Positions 40,268 to 50,600 of a stretch of DNA of 64,000 nucleotides are shown in pieces; positions within the stretch are counted from its first letter, which is position 1, and each line of letters starts with the position of its first letter. The position numbers and the translations under genes are program-made. This DNA is from Prorocentrum cordatum (lineage: Eukaryota; Sar; Dinophyceae; Prorocentrales; Prorocentraceae). The stretch covers positions 1 to 64,000 of the forward strand of contig CAUYUJ010002097.1 of assembly GCA_963575745.1 (NCBI GenBank), given 5' to 3'. The notes under the pieces are model-generated. The model worked only from the letters and a program-made list of their open reading frames with translations. It was not told the DNA's origin and did no database searches.

Positions 40268-40545
40268 GCGGGGGCGATTGCGCCCGTGGTGGCGCCGCCG
40301 TCTGCCTGCTTCCCCTATCTATTCCTCCTCCCCTTCCTCCGGCGCTCGGCGAGGGCGGAGTTGTTGGTGTGGAGGGAGGGCCGGCTCCAAAATGGTGCGG
40401 TGCCTCCCCCCTCCGGAGCGCCGGCGGGAGGGCGAGGGCGCGTGGGGGCGGCGGAACAGCGCGGGGGGGGGGGCGCTGAGGTGGCTGCGGTGGGTGCGTC
40501 ATCGTGTGGTCGTCAGTGCTTCGGTTTCCCTGGATGCTTGCGTGT
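40268..40545 (+). repeat. GC-rich island with inverted repeat, copy 2
   Basis: Shares CTCCAAAATGG, GCGGTGCCTCCCCCCTCCGG and the downstream GTCGTCAGTGC / TGGATG blocks with copy 1. Both are embedded in TG repeats. Confidence 0.55.
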
Positions 40546-40587
40546 GCGTCTGTGTGCGTGGGTTGTACGTGCGTGTGTGTTTGTTTT

Positions 40588-40619
<32 letters not shown>

Positions 40620-40925
40620 TGCTTGTGTTTGTGTATGCGTGTGTGAGTGTGGGTGTTTGTGTGTGCCCCCGAGTGTGTGTGTGTGCTTGTGTGATTTGTG
40701 TGCGTGTGCGTGTCCGTGGGTGTGTATGTGAGATGTTGTGTGTTTGTGTGTGTGCGCGTTCGCGCGTGTGTTTCGACCTCTGCGCGTGGATGTGTGTGTG
40801 TGCGTGTGTGTGTGTGTGCGTGTGTGCTGAGCATGCTGGCGTGCGTTTGTGTCCTCGTGTTGTATGTGTGTGCCCGTGCGTGCGTGCGAATGTGCGTGTG
40901 CTCGCTTGTGTGAGTGCCTCATTGC

Positions 40926-41108
40926 TATCTGGTTTTGGGCGCTACCAAGTGGACGCTACCAAATTCATCAGGAAAGCTTTCCGGTGAGTGCCTCTTTGCT
41001 CTTCAGGTTTTGGGCGCTACCAAATTTATCAGGATAGCTTTCCGGTGAGTGTCTCTGTGCTCTCCAGGTTTTGAACGCTACTCATCCGGGCTTTTGACGC
41101 TGCCAAGT
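40926..41108 (+). repeat. Tandem F units
   Basis: About three copies of a ~65-bp unit containing AGGAAAGCTTTCCGG, CTCTTTGCTC and TTTTGGGCGCTACCAA. AAAGCTTT is palindromic. Confidence 0.7.
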
Positions 41109-41328
41109 AACTCGTAGAGCTTCCCTTAGCTAGTTGCCAGCGCCCTAGCTACATTATTTAGTTAAAAACACTAGAAGGAAATAATGTTGTGTACAACCCG
41201 AAATCATCGTTTTAAAGCTCACATTGACAATCGTTTCTCTCATGTTATCTGACAACTGAGTTCTGTCTGCAGACCTCTACGAGAGTCCCGACGGTAATCT
41301 GGTTGACGGTTTACCGCCGGTTCCCAGG
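41109..41328 (+). mobile_element. Deleted module, B left end with C right end
   Basis: AACTCGTAGAGCTTCCC at 41109 is joined after about 30 bp to C-type sequence and a C-subtype HP. Confidence 0.5.
41271..41327 (+). repeat. HP terminal hairpin, copy 28
   Basis: Degraded inverted repeat (CCTCTACGAG) and one stem mismatch (GACGGTAA). Confidence 0.65.
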
Positions 41329-41889
41329 GTCGACCCGACCCAGGCGGACAATGTGTCAACCTGGGCTCGGTTTTTAGAAGATTATGCGAGATCTTGAAAT
41401 TCGTATCCAACCGGTATTTTTCGCACCTGTAGTGGGTTATGCCACGTCCTGCCAGTTCCGGGAAAGCTCTATGAGAGCTATAGGGTTTAGATTGGAAGCT
41501 GGACGGTGGTGGTGCCTGTCAGCAGCCCAACTTTGCCCGTCCAGAGTCGTCGGAGCAACCTGTTTGAGTTCGCAGCGTGTCCGGGGGCGCTTCACGCACG
41601 CGTGTGCGCGTGCCTGCACGCGTGCAGGCACGAGTGAAGCGTGCCTGGCGGCGCTTCAGAAATGCCTCAGGAGAGCTCCCCAGAGCTCCTCAGGAAAGCT
41701 TTCCGTGCCTCTTTGCTCTCCGGTTTTTTGGACGCTACCAATGCAATTCTTACGTCTGCAGCTGTAGTATGACTATTAAAATACTTTGCGGAACTGACCT
41801 CGGATAAAAAAATGAAAAACGTGCGTATTCGAGTTTCTCAGTTCGCCCTTGAGAAAGCTTCTTCCATGTGTCCCGAGCAGCGCCGCGCG
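41329..41889 (+). repeat. C segment interrupted by F sequence
   Basis: C-type sequence (41329-41460), an F block with GTGCCTGCACGCGTGCAGGCAC (split here: GTGCCTGCA / TGCAGGCAC) near 41610, an F unit to 41740, then C-type sequence to 41889. Confidence 0.55.
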
Positions 41890-41946
41890 AGGAAGGAGCT
41901 TTCCGAGGCTCCCGGCTGTAACCTGGTTGATGGTTTGCCGCCGGCA
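41890..41946 (+). repeat. Degenerate HP hairpin, copy 29
   Basis: AGCTTTCCGAGG, CCCGGCTGTAA and GGTTTGCCGCCGG: several changes in both arms. Confidence 0.5.
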
Positions 41947-42097
41947 GTGCGCGCTTGCACGCGCGCCCTGGTCGCTTCTGCGTACGATTGAGCATGCAGT
42001 TTACGCAGGGCGCAGCTAGGGGCGGACCCTGGGGCGCCCAGAGGAGGACCCCGGGTGCGTCTCAGACGAAAGAGAGAAGAACCGAGAAGGAGAGAAT
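41947..42097 (+). other. Unassigned GC-rich stretch
   Basis: Contains GTGCGCGCTTGCACGCGCGC and GGACCCTGGGGCGCCC blocks. No similarity to the other repeats of the window was noticed and there is no convincing ORF. Confidence 0.3.
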
Positions 42098-42415
42098 GAC
42101 TCGCAGAGCTTTCCAAGAGCGTTAGCGGCGAAACTAGGAGAGTGATACCTCGTAGAGCTCTTCAGCATCGATGAGCTAGAGGAATTCCGGCGCGGGGTGC
42201 AGCTAGTTCGCCCACCCGGCTCGGGCGGACCATGTGGTAGCTTTGGTCGGTGCCTCGTCGAGCTCTTCGTTATCGATGGGCTAGATGAACTCCGGCGCGG
42301 GATGGAGCTAGTTGGTTGACCCGACCAGAAACGACAGTGTGGTAACTTTGGGTCAGTGTTGCTAAGATTTGAAAGATATTTGACAATTTTGAGAAACCAG
42401 ATTTTTCGCTAGCTC
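42098..42415 (+). repeat. Three successive module left ends and C remnant
   Basis: GACTCGCAGAGC (42100), ACCTCGTAGAGC (42147) and GCCTCGTCGAGC (about 42252) follow each other, each starting after T, then a C segment that joins E monomers near 42415. Confidence 0.55.
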
Positions 42416-42800
42416 AAAGTATCCGGACGCCGGGCGCCTGAACTCTGTCTGCTATCATAGCTAGGTCCGAAAACCTTTTCGTGCTCTACTATTTCTCTAG
42501 AGATGGTGATGGTTTTCTGGACTAAACTTGAGCTGCAGACGAGCTGAAGAACTGTTCGGCACAGCAATGAGAAGATAATGTTCAGCCGCGCGAGTCTAAA
42601 GTATCGAGGCGCCTGAACTCGATCTGGATTCGAGAACCTATTCGTACTCTGCTAATTTTGTAGAGGTGTACATGGTTTTCTTGACTTAACTCGAGCTGGA
42701 GATGAGCTACATAGCTTTTCGTCACATGAGGCGGAAGGAGCTGAGACAAATCGCTTGTCTAAAGTATCTAGCCGCCTGAACTCGGTCTGCTATCACAGCT

Positions 42801-42867
<67 letters not shown>

Positions 42868-43433
42868 CTTCTTCTTCTTCTCCTTCTCCTTCTTCTTCTC
42901 CCTCCTGAGATAGTGATGACTTTCTTCACTTAACTCGAGCTGAAGACGAGCTACACAGCTGTTCGGCAGAGAACTCGGAAGAAAGTGATCAGGCGCGCGA
43001 CTCTGAAGTATCTAGACGCCTGAATTTGATCTGCTATCCGAGCTGGGTTCGAAAAGCTATTCGTACTCTGCTATGTTTTAAGATGTTGATCGTTTCCTTG
43101 ACTTAACTCGAGCTGGAGATGAGTTACAGAGCTGTTTGTCACACGAATCGAAAGGGGATGATAAGACGCGCTTGTCTAAAGTATCTAGACGCCTGAATCC
43201 GGTCTGCTACCAGAGCTGGGTCAGAAAAACTATTCGTACTCTGCTAAATTTTAGAAAGATGTTGGTAACTTTCTTGGGGTATCTCGAGCTGCAGAGGAGC
43301 AACAGAGCTGTTTGGCACAGAATCGCAAGGAATTTCTCAGACGCGCTAGTTTCAAGTATCCAGATGCCCGAACTCGTCGCGCTTTCAGAGCTCCAGAAAA
43401 AGTATTCGTACTCTGTTATTTTTTCCAGATATG
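42416..43433 (+). repeat. Satellite E array (A-related), with poly(T) insertion
   Basis: Tandem ~175-bp monomers: TTAACTCGAGCTG, GAGCTACAGAGCTG, AAGTATCTAGA, CTCGGTCTGCTA, TATTCGTACTCTGC. They share blocks with A monomers and look like an older relative. A 65-base T run (42803-42867) followed by a CTT/CTCC tract interrupts one monomer. Confidence 0.7.
42803..42867 (-). repeat. Poly(T) homopolymer, 65 bases
   Basis: Uninterrupted T run followed by CTTCTTCTTCTTCTCC. It could be a reverse-strand poly(A) tail of an unrecognised retrocopy or a polymerase/assembly slippage product. Confidence 0.6.
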
Positions 43434-43527
43434 CCGTCTCCTCGCTCCTTCTTCTCCGCTACGTCCTCCTCCGCGAGACCGCGCCCTCGCGCGCGCAATG
43501 CGAGATTGCCGCGCCCGCATTGCACGA
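43434..43527 (+). repeat. Short polypyrimidine tract and GCGC segment
   Basis: CTCCTCGCTCC-type tract followed by GCGCCCTCGCGCGCGCAATG and GATTGCCGCGCCCGC. The same order recurs at 45722-46085 and 53286-53730. Confidence 0.55.
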
Positions 43528-43585
43528 GGAAGCTCTACGAGTTCCCGGCGGTGACCAAGGTTGACGGTTTACCGCCGGCTCCCAG
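43528..43585 (+). repeat. HP terminal hairpin, copy 30
   Basis: GGCGGTGACC opposite GGTTTACCGCC gives a G-T pair, an intermediate between the A-T and G-C versions; end GGCTCCCAG. Confidence 0.75.
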
Positions 43586-44816
43586 TTCTGATTATTATCA
43601 CAATCAACAGTAGCGTGGCTTGCCGTCTAGTTGGCAATCCGGCTGGGGCGGAGAATGTGGCGATTTTTGGTCGGTTTTCAGAAGATTGTGAGAGATTTGA
43701 ACATTCGTTTTGGGAAGGACTATTTCTGTCACGTGAAGTGGGTTGTGCCGCGTTTGCCTGTGAAATTTTCAGGTCTGTAGCTGCGCCTTTGGATTGCTAC
43801 GTGCGCGAGCAGCGGCCTTCTGGTTTGATATGCTCGCGTTCGCAGCCACGCCCAATGGTGTCAGGGTCACCGTGTGTTCTAAGAAGTGAATTATTATTAT
43901 TTCGGTGACAAATAATAGCGTGGCTTGCCGTGCCATTTGATTGTCACGTGCGCGAACAGCGACCTCGTGCTTTCATCGGCTTGCGTTTGCAGCCACGCCC
44001 GATAGTTTCAGCTGTGTGTTCTGCTGCTTGGCTATCCAGGTTTTGAACGTCAAGGAGTTAGCCTACCAGGCCCAGGCGGAGAATGTGATGACCTGGTGTT
44101 GGTTTTCCGAGATTTAAACCTTCTGTCCGGATCGAAAACCTAGCTACGTCCTAGCACTATTATTTCGAAAATACCTTATGATGGTCTATACTTCCTCAAT
44201 GCGGTTGTGGACCTGATTCTGACAGAAAGAAGCTCGATATTCCATTGTTATTGAGAAGAGAGCTTTCTCGACAATCAGATTATGATTTTCAAAAGGATGC
44301 AAGTTCCTAAGCGTCTTTTGGCAGTAATAGCAGCTAGAGATCTACCAAGTTACCGCCTAGATCCTCGTGGGGCTCTTCGTGCGCAAATCAGCGCCCAAAT
44401 GACGAGGAGAGAGCGTTTTCGAAAGTGAACGTAACAACTTGCTCTGTTTACATGTTTCGGTTTTATAGGATGTTTGTTGCCCTGGTTTTCTGTCGAAATC
44501 AGCTACATCCCTGATAGTTGCACGATCGAACGCGGCAATCCACCGCAAAGAATACAAGTCTGGATAGTCAATGTGTCATGGGATTGGCTTCTCGAAGATT
44601 ACGAGAGATCCGACAGTAACTTAGAATTCAGATCTGCATGCCCTGCAGTCAATCATGACGCGTTCGATGGTGTAATTTTTTCTAGGTGCAGTATTTCGAT
44701 CAAAACATTTCCGGGAACCGACATCGTGCACAACCCAACAAATGCATTGTGCGAGCTTTCAAGCTGACATTAGAGGACGCTCTCCCCTTGTTATCTGGCA
44801 CTAATTTGGCGTGTTT
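43586..44816 (+). other. C-related and unassigned sequence with a duplicated 110-bp unit
   Basis: 43620-43790 is C-like. A unit running from AGCGTGGCTTGCCGT to GCAGCCACGCCC occurs at 43612-43880 (interrupted by the C-like sequence) and 43916-44010; its two ends are near inverted repeats (GCGTGGCT / AGCCACGC). 44040-44816 shows only weak C-like blocks (CAAAACATTTCCGGGAACCG). No supported gene. Confidence 0.4.
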
Positions 44817-44872
44817 AGCTCGACGAGGGTCCCAGTGGTAACCTGGTTCATTTTTTATCGCGGGCTTTCAGT
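44817..44872 (+). repeat. Degenerate HP hairpin, copy 31
   Basis: CTCGACGAGGGTCCCAGTGG, GGTAACCTGGTT and then a decayed 3' arm (TTTATCGCGGGC). Confidence 0.45.
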
Positions 44873-45721
44873 GCCGGCCCGCTGCCCCAAAAATCTCGAC
44901 GGGTTTTTTCTTTCTTCAAAAATCAATTTGAATGAGCTTCCCTAGAGCCTAAGCGGCGAAGCTAGAAGAGAGCTTCCGGCGCGCTGGGGGGCTAGTTGCC
45001 AAAACAATCTGGTCGGTTTAAATTCGATGTGCCGAACTTCAACTATTCGCTCGAACTCTATTTTTTTCCCACGTATTCGATCTTATTCCCGCTCCCCGTC
45101 TTGGGTCCGAAGAATTATTCGCACTCTAGTGAGTTTCTTGACGTGACCCGAGCTTTAGATCAGCGACAGAGCTGTTCGGCACAGCAACCGAAAAGAAATC
45201 ACCAGAAGCGCCAGTCTCGATTATCTAGATGTCCGAACTCGGCCTGCTACCAGAGCTTGGCTCGAAAATCTATGCGTACCATGCTAAATTTTTAGTGATA
45301 ATAATGCGTCTCTCGATGTAACTCGAGCTGCAGATGAGCCACAGAGCTGTTTGGCACATCGATCGGAAGAAGGTCATCAGACGCGCTAGTTTCGAGTATG
45401 CCCGAACTCGATCTGCTACCAGAGCTGGCGTCGAAAAACTATTCGTGCCCTGCTAATGTTCAGGAGATTATGATGACTTCTAGATAACTCGAGCTGCAGA
45501 TGAGCTGCATAGCTGTCTGGTACAGCAATCGGAAGAAAAATAATAGATGCGCCAGTCTCAAGTATCTAGATGTCTGAACTCGCTCGGCTACCAGAGCTGG
45601 GTCAGAAAAGCTGTTCGTACTCTGCTAATCTTTTATGGGATGATTATGCCTTTCTCGATGTAGCTCGAGCTGCAGATGAGATGAGCTGTTCGGCAGAGCA
45701 GAGCTGTAACCAACAAAAACA
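44873..45721 (+). repeat. Diverged B segment and E monomers
   Basis: 44890-45110 keeps B blocks (AAAATCTCGACGG, CGATCTTATTCCCGCTC). 45110-45721 has about three and a half E monomers. Frames are broken throughout. Confidence 0.6.
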
Positions 45722-46027
45722 ATTCGTACTTCTGCTCCTCGTCCTCTTCCTGCTCCTCCTTCTCTTCCTCTTCTTCCTCCTTCATCTGCTCGTTTTCCTC
45801 TTTCTCCTCCTGCTCTTTCTCTTTCTCCTTTTCCTCATCTTCCTCCTCTTCATCATCATCATCGTCCTTCTTCTCCTCTCCACCCTTCCCCCTCCTGCTC
45901 GTCATCATCCTCGTCCTCCCCCCCGTCCTCCTCCTCCGCCTGCTCCTTCTTCTCCTCCTCCTTCTCTTCCTCAGCCTCCTCCATCTCCTTCTTCTCCTCC
46001 CTCCTTCTTCTCCTCCGCGTCCTCCTC
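45722..46027 (+). repeat. Polypyrimidine (CTT/CTC) tract
   Basis: About 300 bases of almost pure C/T, with short (CAT)n and CGTCC interruptions. Leu/Pro/Ser-only and Glu-only frames are compositional artefacts. Potential triplex-forming sequence. Confidence 0.85.
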
Positions 46028-46160
46028 CATGAAACTGCGCCCTCGCGCGCGCGGAATGCGAGGTTGCCGCGCCCGCGTTCCATTCGGGGGGGGGGGGGGA
46101 GGGGTGGGGTGGGGGGGGGGCGGAGGGGGGGGGGGAGGCAGAGAGGGAGGGGGGTATCGA
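46028..46160 (+). repeat. GCGC segment and G-run
   Basis: GCGCCCTCGCGCGCGCGGAA and TTGCCGCGCCCGCG as at 43470, then G runs from 46087 to 46155 interrupted by single A, T or C, a strong G-quadruplex candidate, then the HP of dLINE-3. Confidence 0.7.
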
Positions 46161-46182
46161 GGAAGCTCTACGAGTTCCCGGC
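46161..46182 (+). repeat. Left half of HP hairpin interrupted by dLINE-3
   Basis: GGAAGCTCTACGAG, TTCCCGGC, then TCAAG of the LINE: the same junction as in dLINE-2. Confidence 0.85.
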
Positions 46183-46202
46183 TCAAGAAATCTCGGCTCA
46201 GG
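46180..46202 (+). other. Tandem relic spliced-leader ends at dLINE-3 5' terminus
   Basis: GGCTCAAG at 46180-46187 and GGCTCAGG at 46195-46202, exactly 15 bp apart. That is the spacing expected if a leader is re-trans-spliced at the AG inside an older leader copy. Confidence 0.65.
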
Positions 46203-46573
46203 GTCCCGAGGCCTAGGACTGTCGTCCTCGTCGTGGGACGTGCCGCGGGGCGCCGTGGCGGCATAGTGGAGTGCGACGACTTCCGCGCCTCCAGCAGCCG
46301 CCGCTTCTCTTTGTTTGTTTGTTGCTTGCGTTTCTTTGTGTATTGTGTCTCCTTATCTTTCTCTTGCAGTATTGACTGTGGGCGGCAGTGCGACGAATAT
46401 TGCGTCTCCGTATCAGTTTCGTGAGGTATTATCTCGACATTGCAAGCGTTCGGCATCATAAGCTGATTTGATCGAGTCTGTAGACGAGGATTGGCTCAGA
46501 AAGTGGGTTGTTCAGTTACAGACGGACGACGAGTGGCTTGAATCGTGGTGTGCACCTCCTCTGAGATCTTTCG

Positions 46574-47644
46574 ATGGCTGCCGCTGACGTTACCATGCGT
46601 GACCAGCCCCCTCACAAACGTAATCGGGAGGAGAAGGAGATGACTAGGGCCCGTGAGTTGGAGGGGAAAGAGGGTGCCGAGGCGATGTTCCATAACATGA
46701 TGTATATGTCTGAGGATTCCACGGAGTCCATCAAAGAGAGTATCGAGGGCCAAAAAGAGCAGTTCAAACGTGCTGAGGCTACCGTTGAGAAGCAGGGTTC
46801 GGCCATCGCCAGTCTTCAGAATCGTCAGACAGCACTTGAGACTATGGTGAGTAATATGCAGACGAGTGCGTCTACCACATCAGGGCCCAGTAGTGGCGGT
46901 GCTCCAGTGGCCGCATCTCGGACAGGTTCTGCAGTGAGTCCGTCATTATTCACGCCTACATATATAGAACTCAAAGGCTGGGTCACTAACTGGAATGATC
47001 GCACCGTTCGCTCTGAACAGATGCTCATGTGGTCCGACTGTACGCAAATAGCTGACAATGCTATCAAGAACCTTGGAGAAGATGCTGCCGCATACATTTG
47101 CCCTGATGCCACTGAGAGGGTGAATGCAGGAAGGTATATGTTTGGTTCTTTCAAGATTAAGTTCAAACACGGCACTGATCGTGATGTGATCTGGCGCGTG
47201 AAACGTGACATTGATCGGGTTGCTGCAGCTATTGAGAACCGTGTGCCGCCACCCCCAGGCATTACTATTCAGCCGCCTCAGGTGCTTATTGCTGGTGTTA
47301 GTCAGAAGTTCGACCCCTCTCTCATTCGTGTGACGGTGGAGTGTCCGAGTTGGAAACGAGATCATGTGAAAGCTGTCAGCCGTTTCTGTGGAACGATTCG
47401 CTCGATATGCACCGATCTCCGTTTGCCCATGCTTGCGATCAAAGGCGAGATGGGCCCTCCTCGTTCCACGATCTGGACTGTTCCTCAGAACTCAGGTGAG
47501 CGTCCCATCATGCTTGCAGAGTTCACTACCACCAAGTCCTTGTGGGAGGTCAGCGTTGACGGTTTCGCGAAGCTGCAGCGTGTGTACCCAGCGTTCTCCA
47601 GATATCGTGCGGCGGTAGAGGCTGAAGTGAACCGGCGTGCCTGA
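46574..47644 (+). CDS. dLINE-3 ORF1 protein (Gag-like RNA-binding protein)
   Basis: Starts at an ATG. 356 aa: basic KRNREEKE stretch, coiled coil (about residues 35-95), Ser/Thr/Gly linker, then the conserved core YIELKGWVTNW, RVNAGRYMFGSFKIKF, PSWKRDHVKAVSRFCGTI, GEMGPPRS, and a C-terminal EVNRR. Shorter at the N-terminus than dLINE-1 and -2. A tryptophan-rich peptide like their N-terminus (EDWLRKW) is encoded just upstream (46462-46575) in another frame, suggesting a frameshift or a separate small ORF. Ends at TGA 47642-47644. Confidence 0.9.
   Translation: MAAADVTMRDQPPHKRNREEKEMTRARELEGKEGAEAMFHNMMYMSEDSTESIKESIEGQKEQFKRAEATVEKQGSAIASLQNRQTALETMVSNMQTSASTTSGPSSGGAPVAASRTGSAVSPSLFTPTYIELKGWVTNWNDRTVRSEQMLMWSDCTQIADNAIKNLGEDAAAYICPDATERVNAGRYMFGSFKIKFKHGTDRDVIWRVKRDIDRVAAAIENRVPPPPGITIQPPQVLIAGVSQKFDPSLIRVTVECPSWKRDHVKAVSRFCGTIRSICTDLRLPMLAIKGEMGPPRSTIWTVPQNSGERPIMLAEFTTTKSLWEVSVDGFAKLQRVYPAFSRYRAAVEAEVNRRA
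47642..47644 (+). promoter_or_regulatory. In-frame TGA between ORF1 and ORF2 of dLINE-3
   Basis: TGA followed by CGA; the same frame gives GSWNL about 14 codons later without an ATG. Confidence 0.55.
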
Positions 47645-50600
47645 CGACAACATTCCAGATCCAGTTCGTTTCCAGGGCTCCAGGTGGGATCTTGGAACTT
47701 GAATAGGGCTGGTACTACAAATTTCCGTGGGAAAGAGATCCTGAGGGCTTTGAAGATCAGGGGTTCGCTCTTCGGCTTGCAGGAGACACAGAATTTCGTT
47801 GAAGGTAAATTCGAAGCAGTATTTACTAGACTACTCTTGGGTATTAGATCCAGCAGGTGTTCAAGGTGTGCTATTCTTTTAGTGATGAGTGGGCGGCGTC
47901 CATCCGACATTGTATATGCGAATTTGATCGTTTCTGCGGTATCGTTTTCGGCAGTGGGAAGTCTCCATTGGTGGTTTTCAGTATGTATCTACCTGATCCA
48001 GGTGTTCCTAATTGTGAGGATATCCAGATATCCGTGTTTGAGCAACTTGAGAGTGTCGTGCGCTCTCTGAGAGGCAGATGGTGCAAGGCCAGCTTTGTCT
48101 TTCTCACGGATGCCAACGTTGAGTTGCCACCTCATGCCCGTGTTACATGTGCGCGTACGTGGGAGGAGTACGAGGCGGTGCGTGGAGCTACGAATGTGAT
48201 GAGGAGGATTGTGAATGAAGGAGGTGCTCAACGGGAACGGATGGGGTTGCAGAGAACGACTTCGCAGTAACTTCTTAGGATTTCTCGCCCGCCTGGGGTT
48301 GAAGGCGGCGAACACGTTTCAAGATGAGAGACTCCATACCTGGGAAGCATACGGGGCCACGAGATTTGGCACCTCCCAAAAGGTCCTGGACTATTTCCTG
48401 ATTCCGAGGGAGTGGGAAATTACGGATATCCTGGTCAAAAGCATATTCCACAACGGGGGATCTACGAATCGTTCCAGATTGAGTGATCATGCTCTGGTGC
48501 AGGGTGCTTTCTCCAAACCAGGTGTGGAGATCCATCGCTCCTTTACTAGAGTTGCCGCTCGTGAACGTTCTCTGGTCGGGTTTAAATGTCTTACATGGGA
48601 GGATGAGGATATGGCTCGGAGACGTTTCGATGGGTTTCTTGGGGATGCCACTGTATCGTGTTCTCCTGGGGATCTATCTGACAGGTTCTTGAGCGCTTTC
48701 ACGAATGCAGAGAACGTGAAAGACGCGACGGCTAAGTTGGGCCGAGTTTTGCCGCCCGTTCGTCCGCCCGAGCTGCAGCGTGGCCTTGAGAGGCTACGTC
48801 GTGCAGTGCCAGCCTTGTCGGAGGAGGAGCGCAGAGAGCTCAGAGTGGTGTGCAATCGTTATCGCAGGGCTTACCGACGCGCACTTGCCGAGTGGGGCAG
48901 TCCTATTTCGAGGCGCAAGGTTCGCCACCGCATCAAGCACCTTGTCATAGACGGGATGGTGACGGAGGACAGGGAGGAGTGGAGGCAGGAGATTCAGGAC
49001 TATTCTACTGCAAAGTATTCGTCGGAGGAGGTGAGGGAGGAGAGCATCAAGATGTCGGAGGAGTTGAGGAAGGAGGCTGTGTCCAATTTCAAGAACGGAC
49101 GGTGTGCGGAGTACATCAGCACGGCTATTTTTTTGCAGGGCGCGAAGTCGCCTGAAGACGTTGCGGGCGACAGGGCCCGACCGTGTGCCAACGGAAATAC
49201 TTCGTGCTCTCCCCTGTTCCGCTCTTCGCTTCGTTCAGTCACTCTTCGATCGGATCTTCACGTGCTCTCAGAACTATCCGGATGGGTGGATGGAGGTACT
49301 GATTTCGTTCATGCCTAAGGTGCCTGGCCTTACTGCGTTGTCCGAGGGTCGATACCTGGTAATGCAAAATGCGTTTTCTCGCTGGTACTCGGCCTGTGTG
49401 GTCATCCTTACTGAGAACTTCGTTCAGCGTTCTGGGATATTCCATAATTTGGGCATCTATGGGTTCCAGGAGGCACGTGAGACTTGGGAGATTACTAGCA
49501 GTCTAAAAACATTGGCTCAACGCGGGGATACGTGGGGAAAGAATGAGAGTGTGTACTTCGTGAATGCGGAGATCAAACAGGCGTTCGATCATTGTAGTCT
49601 AGCTGATGTGAGAAGAGGTTTACAACATGCACATGTACCTCCATATCTTCAATATGCTCTATTGGCCCCGTTATGTGGTACTATAGGTACTGTGATCGTG
49701 GAAGGGATGGAAGTTCCTGGACTCCATTGGGATAGGTGCATACGTACGGGGGCCCCCGAGGGGCCCCTGGTGTTCAACCTGATTGTCGTGGCGATGTGGG
49801 CCGAGGTCTTCAGATCTTGGGATGTAAAAAGACTGGGCTACCGTGTCGAAGGACTCTACGGGTCCATGCGTAAGGGGATCCTCACCAGCCACTTCCTCTG
49901 GGCTGACAATGTCTATCTCGTAGCCGGCTCGGCCGCAGACCTCAGGAGTATGATTCACGATCTAACCTTACCACTCGCTTCTTTCGGCATGGCGTGGAAG
50001 GCGTCATCACTGCTCTTCAGGACATGTGGCCTTGCACCTCGTTGTAATGCTGATGGTGTTATCTTACCTGAGGAGGACCGCATCGTTACCACATCCGAGG
50101 TTCTGCGCTTCAGAAGGTTTTCCTCGATGAATGTGCTCGGTGTCGAGATCCATTCTGAGTTCAATACTCCTACACATCCTGATGTGGATCATTGTCTGTC
50201 CATTCCACACAAGAGCTTCTTTGGCATGTCCAACTATTTCAGGTGTTCTGCTGTGAGTATTCGAGATAAATGTTGGAGGTATCAGGAGAAGGTACAAGGT
50301 ATTGCAATGTACGGTATCGAGGGTATGACAGTCGACACTCATTCTCTTCAGCGTATGCACTCCTTCGAGGGGCCCTGTCTTTGCAAAATGTTCACTTGTC
50401 CCAGGGGACCTGAGGAGGATGTGTCCACGTGGAGTCGGAGGAGGTACGCGGAAGCTAGGAGGAAGTTTCAGGAGATGGGTTTCGCTTCCCTGGTACAAAG
50501 GTTTTTTCGTATTTCCTGGAATCTGGCCAAAGATATGTGTGAGTTTATCCACGTGCTCGAGGCGGACACATATGATGATTGGAGGAATGCTGATCGGACT

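Larger units (their letters stand above)
38818..40925 (+). repeat. TG / TGTC microsatellite block
   Basis: (TG)n with a pure run near 38881-38922, (TGTGTGTC)n from about 39050 to 39770, then irregular TG/GCGTG tracts at 39990-40290 and 40530-40920. Long Cys/Val-only frames here are low-complexity artefacts, not genes. A non-repetitive GC segment lies at 38936-39050. Confidence 0.9.

Noticed and set aside
38818-40987. Long Cys/Val-rich and His/Thr-rich ORFs in the TG region
   Set aside because: Translations of TG and TGTC microsatellites in several frames; no non-repeat domain.
1095-44872. CRISPR-like regular palindromic repeats
   Set aside because: The repeat is a transposon end, spacing is hundreds of bases and irregular, and the intervening DNA is satellite, not spacers.
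45633-46083. Glu-only reverse-strand ORFs
   Set aside because: Complement of the CTC/CTT tract; no start context or domain.
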